7,456 nucleotides of DNA from Nitrospira sp. UBA6909. GTDB taxonomy: Bacteria > Nitrospirota > Nitrospiria > Nitrospirales > Nitrospiraceae. Positions 1-6,493 of this stretch are shown piece by piece (the first letter of the stretch is position 1; every line of letters begins with the position of its first letter). The translations under genes were made by a program, and so were the position numbers. A model generated the notes under the pieces. That model did not search any database and was not told where the DNA came from. It saw only the letters and a list, made by a program, of their open reading frames with translations. Where the stretch lies: NCBI GenBank assembly GCA_002451055.1, contig DKBD01000264.1:1-7456 (forward strand), written 5' to 3'.

Positions 1-1464
1 GGCGGCGGCTACTTCAAGATCATCAACCAGAGCCTGCCGGTCGCTTTGTCGACGTTGGGCTATACGGATGAGCAAGTGCAGGACATCGTGCGCTACTGTG
101 TCGGCGCGCAGACGCTCAAACAGGCGCCGTTCATCAATCACGAGTCTTTGGGCCTCAAAGGGTTCGATGACGCGGTGCTGGCTCGTTTGGAAAAAAGTCT
201 GGCTCAGGCCTTTGAAATCCAGTTCGCCTTCAACAAATTCGTTCTGGGGGAATCCTTTTGCGTGGAGCAGCTTGGACTGACCGAAGCGCAATTGAACGAA
301 CCCAACTTCAATCTGCTCAAGGCGCTGGGCTTCACCCAGGAAGAAATCGTCGCCGCCAACGATTTTTGCTGCGGCACGATGACCGTGGAAGGAGCGCCGC
401 ATCTGAAAGCCGAGCATCTTCCGGTCTTCGACTGCGCCAACCGTTGCGGTCGAATCGGACGCCGCTCGATCGCCGTCGACGCCCACATCCGTATGATGGC
501 CGCGGCGCAGCCGTTCATCAGCGGCGCGATCAGCAAGACCATCAATATGCCGGCCGAAGCCACGGTCGAAGACGTCAAGAACGCCTATTTGTTTTCCTGG
601 AAGAGCATGGTCAAAGCGGTGGCGCTCTACCGCGATGGGTCGAAGCTCAGCCAGCCGTTAAGCGCCTCGACCGATAATGGAAAGGCAGCCGAGGCCGAGA
701 GCAATGTCGTGACGGTGGCGGAGAAAGTCGCCGAACGTGTGCTCGTTCGATACCTTGCCAAACGGCGGCCATTGCCGACCAGGCGGAACGGGTATACCCA
801 GAAAGCGATCGTCGGTGGGCACAAGCTGTATCTCCGCACCGGCGAATATGAGGATGGAACGGTCGGAGAAATCTTCCTGGACATGCACAAGGAAGGAGCG
901 GCCTTCCGAAGCCTCATGAATTGCTTCGCGATCGCCATTTCTCTCGGCCTGCAGCATGGCGTGCCGCTGGAGGAATTCGTCGACGCATTCGTCTTTACCA
1001 GATTTGAGCCCAATGGGCCGGTGAAATTGAACGACCGCATCAAGATGTCGACCTCCATCATCGATTATATTTTCCGCGAATTGGCGGTCACCTATTTGGA
1101 TCGGTACGATCTGGCGCAGGTCAAGGAAGAGGACTTGCGGATGGATTCGATGAAGAAAGACGATATGGATCCCGAGTGCGTCGATGAGGAAGCGGATCTC
1201 GATGCCCTGGCCAAGTCGGCCGTCATTACGGAACATCTGCCGATCCGCCGAAACGGGGGGAAGGACCACGGCCATGGGAACGGGTACGGTGTCGCCCGGC
1301 AAGTCGAACTCATGCGCGAGACGCTCACGCTCACCCAAGTGCAAAGCGCCAAGGTGAAGGGGTACGAGGGCGATCCGTGCCCCGAGTGCAAACAGTTCAC
1401 GCTGGTGCGCAACGGCACCTGCCTCAAGTGCGTCAGCTGCGGCGCCACGAGCGGGTGCTCGTAG
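1..1464 (+). CDS. nrdJ: Vitamin B12-dependent (class II) ribonucleotide reductase, C-terminal part
   Basis: Adenosylcobalamin-dependent reduction of ribonucleotides to deoxyribonucleotides for DNA synthesis, in the cytoplasm. The reading frame is open from base 1, so the start lies left of the window and the TTG at 46 is not a real start. In order, one sees the end of the catalytic barrel ([20 protein letters not shown], then [17 protein letters not shown], about nt 427-570), a low-complexity linker (nt 660-760), and a TSCPD-type domain from about nt 766 ([20 protein letters not shown], then [16 protein letters not shown]). After an acidic and Gly/His-rich linker comes a cysteine-rich tail with CPEC (nt 1378-1389) and CLKCVSC, ending in TSGCS. 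In this family such tails are metal-binding or redox-active and re-reduce the active site. The gene looks intact here and ends at TAG 1462-1464. No neighbour in the window is functionally linked. The family call is firm; the species is not. Confidence 0.93.
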   Translation, partial: GGGYFKIINQSLPVALSTLGYTDEQVQDIVRYCVGAQTLKQAPFINHESLGLKGFDDAVLARLEKSLAQAFEIQFAFNKFVLGESFCVEQLGLTEAQLNEPNFNLLKALGFTQEEIVAANDFCCGTMTVEGAPHLKAEHLPVFDCANRCGRIGRRSIAVDAHIRMMAAAQPFISGAISKTINMPAEATVEDVKNAYLFSWKSMVKAVALYRDGSKLSQPLSASTDNGKAAEAESNVVTVAEKVAERVLVRYLAKRRPLPTRRNGYTQKAIVGGHKLYLRTGEYEDGTVGEIFLDMHKEGAAFRSLMNCFAIAISLGLQHGVPLEEFVDAFVFTRFEPNGPVKLNDRIKMSTSIIDYIFRELAVTYLDRYDLAQVKEEDLRMDSMKKDDMDPECVDEEADLDALAKSAVITEHLPIRRNGGKDHGHGNGYGVARQVELMRETLTLTQVQSAKVKGYEGDPCPECKQFTLVRNGTCLKCVSCGATSGCS

Positions 1465-1528
1465 TGTAGAGATGGCTCCGCGTGATTGGACAGACCCTGC
1501 CGGTTTGTAGTGTGGTTTGGTGATGTGC

Positions 1529-1577
1529 GCCTGCGCGGCCGTGAACCGCGCAGGCTGGCCCTCCGATAAGTTTTCTT
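1529..1577 (+). terminator. Terminator-like hairpin downstream of nrdJ
   Basis: A perfect 10-bp inverted repeat, GCCTGCGCGG (1529-1538) and CCGCGCAGGC (1546-1555), with a 7-nt loop, lies 64 bases after the nrdJ stop. A T-rich run (GTTTTCTTCT, 1570-1579) follows, but about 14 bases after the stem rather than directly. The fit to a Rho-independent terminator is therefore imperfect. It probably ends nrdJ transcription and separates it from the integron. Confidence 0.42.
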
Positions 1578-1955
1578 CTCAATTGACTATTGAGTGCGGT
1601 TTCATGCGTCGTATGCAATGACTGTCCGGTGTCGCATTGCACGAGGCACTGTGCACCAACGCTGTGGGTAAAAACCTGGTTTGATCGACTGGCCTTGTGT
1701 TCACCTGTCTTGGCGACAATCGACCAGAGTCGTAGCGTGGTTTCGCAATCGAAATCAAAGACAGCTTCGGTATCTCTTCTGATACAAGTCTGTAGAGTCC
1801 GTGACGTCCGCTATCACGTATTTCATGGAGGTATCGAGAGCAGAGCTCTTCACCAATCACGAGAGTAAGAGTAATGTCCCGCCATTCTGGTCACACCTCC
1901 CACGTTGGCATCCAGCTTGCTTTCTCTTTCCGACTCAAGCCCACTCAACACGAGC
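1578..1955. other. Non-coding stretch between nrdJ and intI
   Basis: I see no recognisable gene here. Short reading frames exist on both strands (for example plus 1590-1868 and minus 1579-1860), but they have no family resemblance and overlap each other. The only structure I can point to is a short palindrome, CTCAAT (1578-1583), 5-nt spacer, ATTGAG (1589-1594), just after the T-rich run. I looked for an SOS/LexA box (CTGT-N8-ACAG), which often controls integron integrases, and found none matching. The intI promoter must lie here, but I cannot place it. Confidence 0.4.
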
Positions 1956-1961
1956 GGAGGA
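1956..1961 (+). promoter_or_regulatory. Ribosome binding site of intI (GGAGGA)
   Basis: GGAGGA at 1956-1961 is 6 bases before ATG 1968. It is too close to serve the ATG at 1962 and lies downstream of the TTG at 1905, so it selects 1968 as the start of the integrase. Confidence 0.6.
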
Positions 1962-1967
1962 ATGGGG

Positions 1968-3215
1968 ATGATCTTGCCGACACACGCGATTCAGATAAAA
2001 CCAGGAGCTGCGGGACGGCTCGTTGTGCTCCTGCCATACTCCGCAGAGCGCCTGGCAAAGATCAAAACCATTCGTGGCCGCCGCTGGCATCAGGGTGAGA
2101 AGTGCTGGACCGTTCCGCATACCGACAACATGCTGGAGCACGTGCTGGCACTCTTTTCAGGGGAGCGGATTGAGATCGATCCGTCGCTTCGTCCAGCGAA
2201 GGCGCCCCGCTATCGGGAGCCACCACATGAACCACAGAGTCTTCAGACGGCGCCACACATCCCCGCGCTCCTGGACCAGGTCCGCCAAGCCATTCGCACC
2301 AGGCATTTCAGTCCTCGAACCGAGGATGCGTATGTTGGCTGGATCAGGCGATTCCTCACTTCTCATCACACCCATCATCCAACAAAGCTGGGCGAAGCGG
2401 AGATCGGCCACTTCCTATCAAGTCTGGCAAGTGACGCGCACGTCAGTGCCTCGACCCAGAATCAGGCATTGAATGCCCTGTTGTTTCTGTAGCGTGAGGT
2501 CTTGGGCAAGGACATCGGGTACCTGAACGGCGTGGTCCGCGCCAAAAAGCCAAGACGGTTGCCCGTGGTGCTGACACGAGAAGAAGTCAAATGCGTGCTC
2601 AGCGGCTTGAGCGGCACTCCCTGGTTGATGGCGATGCTCCTGTATGGCGGGGGGCTGCGGCTGCTGGAGTGTTGCCGCCTGCGAGTCAAAGATATTGACT
2701 TTTCTCAGAATCAGATCGTGGTTCGGGCCGGCAAGGGAGACAAAGACCGCTATGCCACGTTGCCTGCAGCGGTCAAGGAGCCGATCCTTTGTCATCTCCA
2801 AGTGGTCAAACATCAACATGAAGATGATCTCAAGAGAGGGTTGGGCGATGTCGCCTTACCCAATGCCCTGGAACGGAAGTACCCCAATGCCGGGAAGGAG
2901 TGGGCATGGCAGTGGGTCTTTCCCGCCACCAGCCATTATACCGACCGCATCACCAGCAAACGGCGCAGGCACCACCTGCACGAGTCCGTCCTCCAGCGCG
3001 CTTTCAAGACAGCCAGACTGAAAGCCGGGATTTCAAAGCCGGCAAGCTGCCATACGTTGCGCCACTCCTTTGCGACTCACCTGCTGGAGGATGGGTATGA
3101 TATTCGGACGGTCCAAGAGCTGTTGGGCCACAAGGACGTGAGCACGACGATGATCTACACACATGTCCTCAACCGGGGTGGCCGTGGAATCCGCAGCCCG
3201 GCTGACCGCCTGTGA
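1968..3215 (+). pseudogene. intI: Integron integrase (tyrosine recombinase) interrupted by one amber codon
   Basis: Site-specific recombinase that excises and inserts gene cassettes between attI and attC. The frame is complete except for TAG at 2490-2492 (codon 175), in NALLFL-stop-REVLG. Related integrases carry Tyr there (FLYREVL), so one base change from TAC or TAT explains it. Residues 1-~95 are an N-terminal extension absent from IntI1 (LPYSAERLAKIKTIRGRRWH, then EKCWTVPHTDNMLEHVLALF). Residues 97-175 are the SAM-like core-binding domain, followed by the catalytic domain with R231, K256, H362, R365, H388 and nucleophile Y397. These are spaced exactly as in IntI1 (R146, K171, H277, R280, H303, Y312), offset by 85. 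The IntI-specific patch [17 protein letters not shown] confirms integron type rather than XerC/D. The gene points toward its cassettes. A TTG at 2502 could restart the catalytic half alone, without core binding. Activity would need suppression or complementation. Identity is very secure; loss of function is likely. Confidence 0.93.
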
Positions 3216-3264
3216 TAGGACCTGCCAACATCCTGGCAGATAGGGCAGAGAGCTGTGAAGGTGC

Positions 3265-3282
3265 GCCGGGATAGGCTGACCA
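3265..3282 (+). repeat. 18-bp direct repeat in attI, copy 1
   Basis: GCCGGGATAGGCTGACCA, identical to the copy at 3379-3396, 114 bases apart start to start. It lies in the attI region. It may be an integrase-binding repeat, or it may mark a duplication of part of attI. Confidence 0.85.
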
Positions 3283-3378
3283 GGCATGCAGTGTTTGTCA
3301 TGCTCCAGAGGTGTGAGAAAAGCCTTGCTAAGTATATGACAAGCTTATTAGGATTGGCTGGAGTCAGGAAACTGGTTG

Positions 3379-3396
3379 GCCGGGATAGGCTGACCA
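3379..3396 (+). repeat. 18-bp direct repeat in attI, copy 2
   Basis: Second exact copy of GCCGGGATAGGCTGACCA. It ends 12 bases before the GTTAGGC core, the position expected for an accessory integrase-binding site beside the recombination core. Confidence 0.85.
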
Positions 3397-3409
3397 ATCT
3401 ACTCAATAG

Positions 3410-4613
3410 TTAGGCAGCAACGCAAGAAAGGTGGAGATGGCCCCGACCAAGGACTTCTTTATTAGCTACACTCGCTCAGACCAGGAGTGGGCGAAATGGG
3501 TCGCGTGGGAACTCCAGGAAGCCGGCTACACGTGCACGATCCAGGCGTGGGACTTCGTTCCGGGACAAAGCTTCGTTCAGAGAATGCGTCATGCTCTGGT
3601 TGACACTCGTCATCTCGTCGCGATTCTCAGTGAGCAGTACCTGGCGTCCGAGTTCGCAGGAGCGGAGCTGGACGCCGCTCTAGCATCGGATCCCAGAGGT
3701 CTCCGTGCGAAGCTCATTCCCGTTCGTGTCGCGCCGTGCACACCAGATGAACTGATTCGTTCGAGAATCTACATCGACTTGGTGGGCAAGGACTCGACCC
3801 AGGCTCGCAGTGACTTGCTGGCCGGAATCTTTGCAGCTCGAGCGACCGTTACCCCAGAGGATTCGGTACGATTCGATGCGCCCCCGAAATTTCCCGGCAG
3901 TTTGATCAAGCCCGACGCAATGCCGGCCCCGGCGAGCCTGCGCCGTCCAGAGGTCAAGGTACTGTTTGTGGGAATGGACGTTGGGCGCGGCCTTAACCTG
4001 CGGGGCCAGTATCGGCAGATCCGTTCAATACTCAGCAACTCCCGCAACGCCGGTCCGTTCAGCACTACTGCTGTCTTCAACGCAAAGGCAGAGAGTCTGC
4101 CGGACCTACTGACCAAACACCTGCCGACGATCGTTCATTTCTCCGGCAATCAGAGCGGTGGTCGTATTCTTCTGCCATCGGCCGAGGGTGGCGTGACGAC
4201 CATACCGGCGAGGGCGCTCGCGGGTCTGCTGCAGTCGCTCGACGGAGCCGTTCGTCTGGCGATTATCGACACATGCGACTCGTTGCCGTGTGCGCGGGAA
4301 ATCGTGGGCAGTGTCGATCTCGCGATGGGCGTCAAGGGAAAACCGGACGACGAGGACGCGATCGCTTTCTACTGCGGCTTCTACAAGGCAGTGGCGGCGG
4401 GGCTGTCCGTGAGTGCGGCGGTCGGCCAGGCTCAAGCTGCGCACAGGTTTCGACACGTCTCAGGGACTGAGACGCCGCAACTCTGTGTACGCAGGGGCGT
4501 CGACTCAAGAGTGATTTCATTTCGACGAAATGCACATGGAAAGCAGCCTAACAGGCGTTTGCAGCCGTCGGCGGCGAGGAAGAGGCTCAGCCGCCGCGGC
4601 TGAAACGCGAACG
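3410..4613 (+). mobile_element. Integron gene cassette 1 (TIR-CHAT-like)
   Basis: The cassette limits follow from the G/TT cleavage points of GTTAGGC at 3409 and GTTGGCC at 4613. The cassette starts TTAGGC, and the left core of its own attC is GCCTAAC, the exact reverse complement of GTTAGGC, as expected when a circular cassette has inserted. It carries one gene starting 27 bases from the junction and ending inside attC, the standard single-gene cassette format. It has no evident promoter of its own. Confidence 0.82.
3437..4603 (+). CDS. TIR domain fused to a CHAT/caspase-like domain (388 aa)
   Basis: Cassette-borne two-domain protein; a role in antiphage signalling or abortive infection is likely but inferred. 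ATG 3437 is preferred to GTG 3431 because AAAGG ends 5 bases before it. Residues 5-~115 are a bacterial TIR domain: KDFFISYTRSDQEWAKWVA, CTIQAWDFVPG, and putative catalytic Glu77 in SEFAGAELDA. In active TIRs this Glu supports NAD+ cleavage or nucleotide-signal synthesis. Residues ~120-170 are a Pro-rich linker. Residues ~172-335 resemble CHAT/caspase-like peptidase domains: VKVLFVGM, IVHFSGN, AIIDTCDS with Cys280, then DEDAIAFYCGFYKAVAAGLS. The catalytic His normally follows SG (SGH). Here it reads Asn238, 42 residues before Cys280, so the protease dyad looks incomplete. No signal peptide or membrane segment is seen. The last ~19 residues (Arg-rich) are translated from attC. The TIR call is secure; the CHAT-like call is good. 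Confidence 0.85.
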   Translation: MAPTKDFFISYTRSDQEWAKWVAWELQEAGYTCTIQAWDFVPGQSFVQRMRHALVDTRHLVAILSEQYLASEFAGAELDAALASDPRGLRAKLIPVRVAPCTPDELIRSRIYIDLVGKDSTQARSDLLAGIFAARATVTPEDSVRFDAPPKFPGSLIKPDAMPAPASLRRPEVKVLFVGMDVGRGLNLRGQYRQIRSILSNSRNAGPFSTTAVFNAKAESLPDLLTKHLPTIVHFSGNQSGGRILLPSAEGGVTTIPARALAGLLQSLDGAVRLAIIDTCDSLPCAREIVGSVDLAMGVKGKPDDEDAIAFYCGFYKAVAAGLSVSAAVGQAQAAHRFRHVSGTETPQLCVRRGVDSRVISFRRNAHGKQPNRRLQPSAARKRLSRRG

Positions 4614-4619
4614 TTGGCC
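4546..4619 (+). repeat. attC: attC site of cassette 1
   Basis: Textbook attC, 74 bases. The left core is GCCTAAC (4546-4552) and the right core GTTGGCC (4613-4619), one base off the GTTRRRY consensus. Three stem blocks pair: GCGTTT (4555-4560) with AAACGC (4603-4608), CAGCCG (4562-4567) with CGGCTG (4597-4602), and CGGCGGC (4569-4575) with GCCGCCG (4590-4596). G4561 and T4568 are unpaired on one arm only, like the extrahelical bases that set strand choice. The terminal loop is 14 bases (4576-4589). The conserved feature is structure, not sequence, as expected for attC. Confidence 0.9.
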
Positions 4620-5488
4620 GGTATGACGTTGGCAGGTCGTAAGTGAGGCACTCATGAGTGAAGGTGCTTGGATCTTCCTCTCTCATTCGCACAAAGACTT
4701 TGACAAGGTCAGAGAACTCCGTAACGAGCTGGAAGGACAAGGGCACCACCCACTCCTTTTCTTCCTCAAGTGTCTTGACGACGACTCGGAAATCGACGGT
4801 CTTATTCGGCGGGAGATCGAAGCTCGATCATGGTTCATTCTTTGCGATAGCCCGAATTCCCGTTCTTCTCGCTGGGTGCAAGAAGAGCGTAAGATCATCG
4901 ACGGACTGTCATCCCACACGTCGGCAACCGTTAATCTGGACGATCCAGTGCCCAGTCAACTGTCCTCGATCTCCGAGCTCACGAAACGCGCTAGCGTTTT
5001 TCTGTCGTATACCGGTGCGGACAGACAGACTGCCAGGCGGATCGAGGACGCCTTGCGTGCCGATGACTTCGGCGTGTTCTCGGATCTTCAGATCGCCTCC
5101 GGCATGTCGTGGCAGGCTGAGATTGAATCTGCCCTGGACACCGCTGTGGATCGAGGAGCTGTACTCGTGCTCCTGAGCCGCTTCTCGATGACCTCCCAAT
5201 GGCAGAAGCGTGAGGTTGCGCAGGCGTTTAAGCGTGCTGAGCCTGACACGGGCCGCAGAAACATCATCCCGATCTTCCTCGACCCTCCGGGGCTTATGCT
5301 CGAGGCTGCGCCACGCGGCGTGCGCGACACACTCGGCCACATTCAAGGCTTCGACTTTTCGACCGGAGGGTTCAAGGAGAACATCGCCCGTGTCAAGCAG
5401 TGGCTCAGGAGCTTCGAATGGGGGCTGTGAGCATGCCGCCCAACAAGGCGCTGCACCCGACGGTCGCGGTACTGTCGGTGAGGGCACG
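4614..5488 (+). mobile_element. Integron gene cassette 2 (tandem TIR), attC end damaged
   Basis: The cassette starts at the cleavage point in GTTGGCC (T4614) and carries one gene. Its attC begins at 5438 but lacks the right core, so the right limit (5488, or up to 5490) is approximate. The left core GCCCAAC pairs with TTGGCC at the cassette start with one mismatch. Without an intact attC the cassette could not be excised, even by an active integrase. Confidence 0.72.
4654..5430 (+). CDS. Tandem TIR-domain protein (258 aa)
   Basis: Cassette-borne protein built of two TIR domains and almost nothing else. ATG 4654 has AGTGAGG ending 5 bases upstream. TIR-1, residues 4-~90: AWIFLSHSHKDFDKVRELRN, with putative catalytic Glu78 in SSRWVQEERKI. 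TIR-2, residues ~112-250: RASVFLSYTGADRQTARRI, FSDLQIASGMSWQAEIESAL, AVLVLLSRFSMTSQWQKREV with putative Glu187, then IIPIFLDPP. TIR-1 is short between its start motif and the Glu, so it may be partly degenerate. No signal peptide or membrane segment is seen. The gene follows the TIR-CHAT-like cassette by 50 bases and may be co-transcribed with it. Bacterial TIRs hydrolyse NAD+ or make cADPR-type messengers; either would suit an antiphage function, but no partner of a known Thoeris class (ThsA-type) is in the window. Domain calls are secure; the role is inference. Confidence 0.85.
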   Translation: MSEGAWIFLSHSHKDFDKVRELRNELEGQGHHPLLFFLKCLDDDSEIDGLIRREIEARSWFILCDSPNSRSSRWVQEERKIIDGLSSHTSATVNLDDPVPSQLSSISELTKRASVFLSYTGADRQTARRIEDALRADDFGVFSDLQIASGMSWQAEIESALDTAVDRGAVLVLLSRFSMTSQWQKREVAQAFKRAEPDTGRRNIIPIFLDPPGLMLEAAPRGVRDTLGHIQGFDFSTGGFKENIARVKQWLRSFEWGL

Positions 5489-5490
5489 TG
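5438..5490 (+). repeat. attC: Truncated attC of cassette 2
   Basis: The left core is GCCCAAC (5438-5444), a perfect RYYYAAC, 7 bases after the cassette 2 stop codon. The stem then pairs CACCCGAC (5454-5461, one extra C) with GTCGGTG (5474-5480), and GCGCT (5448-5452) with AGGGC (5481-5485) at four of five positions, leaving G5453 unpaired. The expected right core GTTRRRY is missing: after ACGTG the sequence turns directly into the end of the RAYT element. Confidence 0.75.
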
Positions 5491-5495
5491 TAAAT

Positions 5496-5515
5496 GGGGT
5501 CAGGCTTTGCTATCT
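5496..5515 (+). repeat. Left inverted end of RAYT element
   Basis: GGGGTCAGGCTTTGCTATCT. It pairs with 6471-6490 at 18 of 20 positions and lies 36 bases before the transposase start codon. Confidence 0.85.
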
Positions 5516-5551
5516 GGACTATGGTTGGTTCTCTCGCTAGACTGTGCGCCT

Positions 5552-6493
5552 ATGGCACGTCGTCCTCGGGTGTTTGCTCCACAGGTTCTCTATCATGTGA
5601 TCGTCCGGGGGAATCACCGGCAGGCCACCTTTCGGACCCCCGCCGATTACCAGGCTTATCTGGAGCGGCTGGGCCGCTATGGTGTTTCCTGCCAGGTGCG
5701 GCTGTGGGCCTACTGCCTGATGCCCAATCATGTGCATCTGCTGGTGGAAACCGGAAATCAGCCGCTCTCCACGTTCATGCAACGCCTCCAGCAGTCGTAT
5801 ACCCAGTATTTCAATCGCACGCACCGCAAAGTCGGCCATCTATTTCAAGGACGCTACAAGGCCATTGTCTGTGACAAAGAGGCGTACCTGCTCACCTTGA
5901 TTCGGTATCTCCATCTCAACCCCGTTCGGGCCAAGTTGGTCAAACACCCCGATGACTATTCGTATAGCGGCCATACGGCCTATCTCGACGGCCGGGCCAC
6001 CGCCGTCTTGGATCCAGCCCCCGGTCTCGCGGCTTTCGGTGGGGCGCGGGCCTATCGGCAGTTTGTGCGGGAGGGCATGGGGGAGGGCCATCAGGCAGAC
6101 TATTATGCGGTGGTGGATCAGCGGTTTCTTGGGACCGAGCGCTTTGTCGACACCTGGCAGGCGCGGATCACGGATGCACCTGCTCTTCGGCCCAGGCAGA
6201 GTCTCGCCCGTGCCCTTCAGGCTGTTGCGACGGGGATGGGGATGGACGTGGCGCAGCTGCGGAGTGCGGACCGGAGTTGGGCGGTGTCCGAGCAACGGAC
6301 CAGAGCCGCCTATTTCTTGATCCGACAGTGGGGCTATCGTGCGGGGAAGGTGGCGGCGGCGCTGAATCGGGATCCGGCGACCCTGAGCACCCTGCTGACG
6401 CGCTTTGCCGCGCGTCTGTCTGAGGAGGCGGCCATTCAGCGCGAGCTGGAGCGGCTGGTGAAGAGAGTCAAGATATCAAAGTCTGACCCCTAA
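5552..6493 (+). CDS. REP-associated tyrosine transposase (Y1/HUH, IS200-like), 313 aa
   Basis: Single-strand DNA transposase of the IS200/Y1 superfamily; RAYTs mobilise palindromic sequences. ATG 5552 gives the family start MARRPRVFAPQVLYHVIVRG. The frame is open further upstream, but that part reads through cassette 2 in another frame and through attC2. The metal-binding HUH pair is H60 and H62 (MPNHVHLLVE). The candidate nucleophile is Y119 in LIRYLHLNPVRA, preceded by the family motif GHLFQGRYKAI. The C-terminal third (from ~245) has a helix-turn-helix-like stretch (RAAYFLIRQWGY, then KVAAALNRDPATLSTLL). The last residues, RVKISKSDP, are encoded by the right inverted repeat, and the stop TAA sits just outside it. 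There is no good ribosome site before the ATG. All key residues are present, so the protein may be active. Confidence 0.92.
   Translation: MARRPRVFAPQVLYHVIVRGNHRQATFRTPADYQAYLERLGRYGVSCQVRLWAYCLMPNHVHLLVETGNQPLSTFMQRLQQSYTQYFNRTHRKVGHLFQGRYKAIVCDKEAYLLTLIRYLHLNPVRAKLVKHPDDYSYSGHTAYLDGRATAVLDPAPGLAAFGGARAYRQFVREGMGEGHQADYYAVVDQRFLGTERFVDTWQARITDAPALRPRQSLARALQAVATGMGMDVAQLRSADRSWAVSEQRTRAAYFLIRQWGYRAGKVAAALNRDPATLSTLLTRFAARLSEEAAIQRELERLVKRVKISKSDP
6471..6490 (-). repeat. Right inverted end of RAYT element
   Basis: AGATATCAAAGTCTGACCCC, the inverted partner of 5496-5515 with 2 mismatches. It is also translated as the C-terminus of the transposase. Confidence 0.85.

Larger units (their letters stand above)
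3216..3415 (+). other. attI: Candidate attI recombination site and leader between intI and cassette 1
   Basis: This 200-base non-coding stretch runs from the intI stop to the first cassette. Its right end carries GTTAGGC (3409-3415), a perfect match to the GTTRRRY core; cleavage falls between G3409 and T3410. GATAGG occurs four times (3214, 3239, 3270, 3384), the last two inside an 18-bp direct repeat. Such repeats resemble the accessory integrase-binding repeats of attI1. A short inverted repeat, CTGCCA (3222-3227) and TGGCAG (3234-3239), follows the intI stop. A cassette promoter could be here: TTGCTA (3325-3330) and TATTAG (3346-3351) are only 15 bases apart, so I do not call it. The core is well supported; the exact limits of attI are inference. 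Confidence 0.7.

Noticed and set aside
658..1344. Long minus-strand open frame (228 codons) opposite nrdJ
   Set aside because: It lies antisense to a clearly coding, conserved nrdJ frame, is rich in His/Asp/Arg without family motifs, and has no ribosome site.
1590..1868. Open frame of 92 codons between nrdJ and intI
   Set aside because: No family resemblance, an overlapping frame on the other strand and no ribosome site. Treated as non-coding.
1905..1967. Earlier starts for the integrase (TTG 1905, ATG 1962)
   Set aside because: The GGAGGA at 1956-1961 is downstream of 1905 and touches 1962. Only 1968 has proper spacing.
1465..1967. LexA/SOS box upstream of intI
   Set aside because: The nearest sequence (CTGT...ACAA around 1706-1720) has the wrong spacing and half-site.
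4620..4640. Second possible integron core, GTTGGCA near 4628, after attC1
   Set aside because: It departs from GTTRRRY at two positions and has no paired left core, so it is not a second attC.
5210..5551. In-frame upstream extension of the RAYT transposase
   Set aside because: It reads out of frame through the tandem-TIR gene and through attC2. The family start motif MARRPR begins at 5552.
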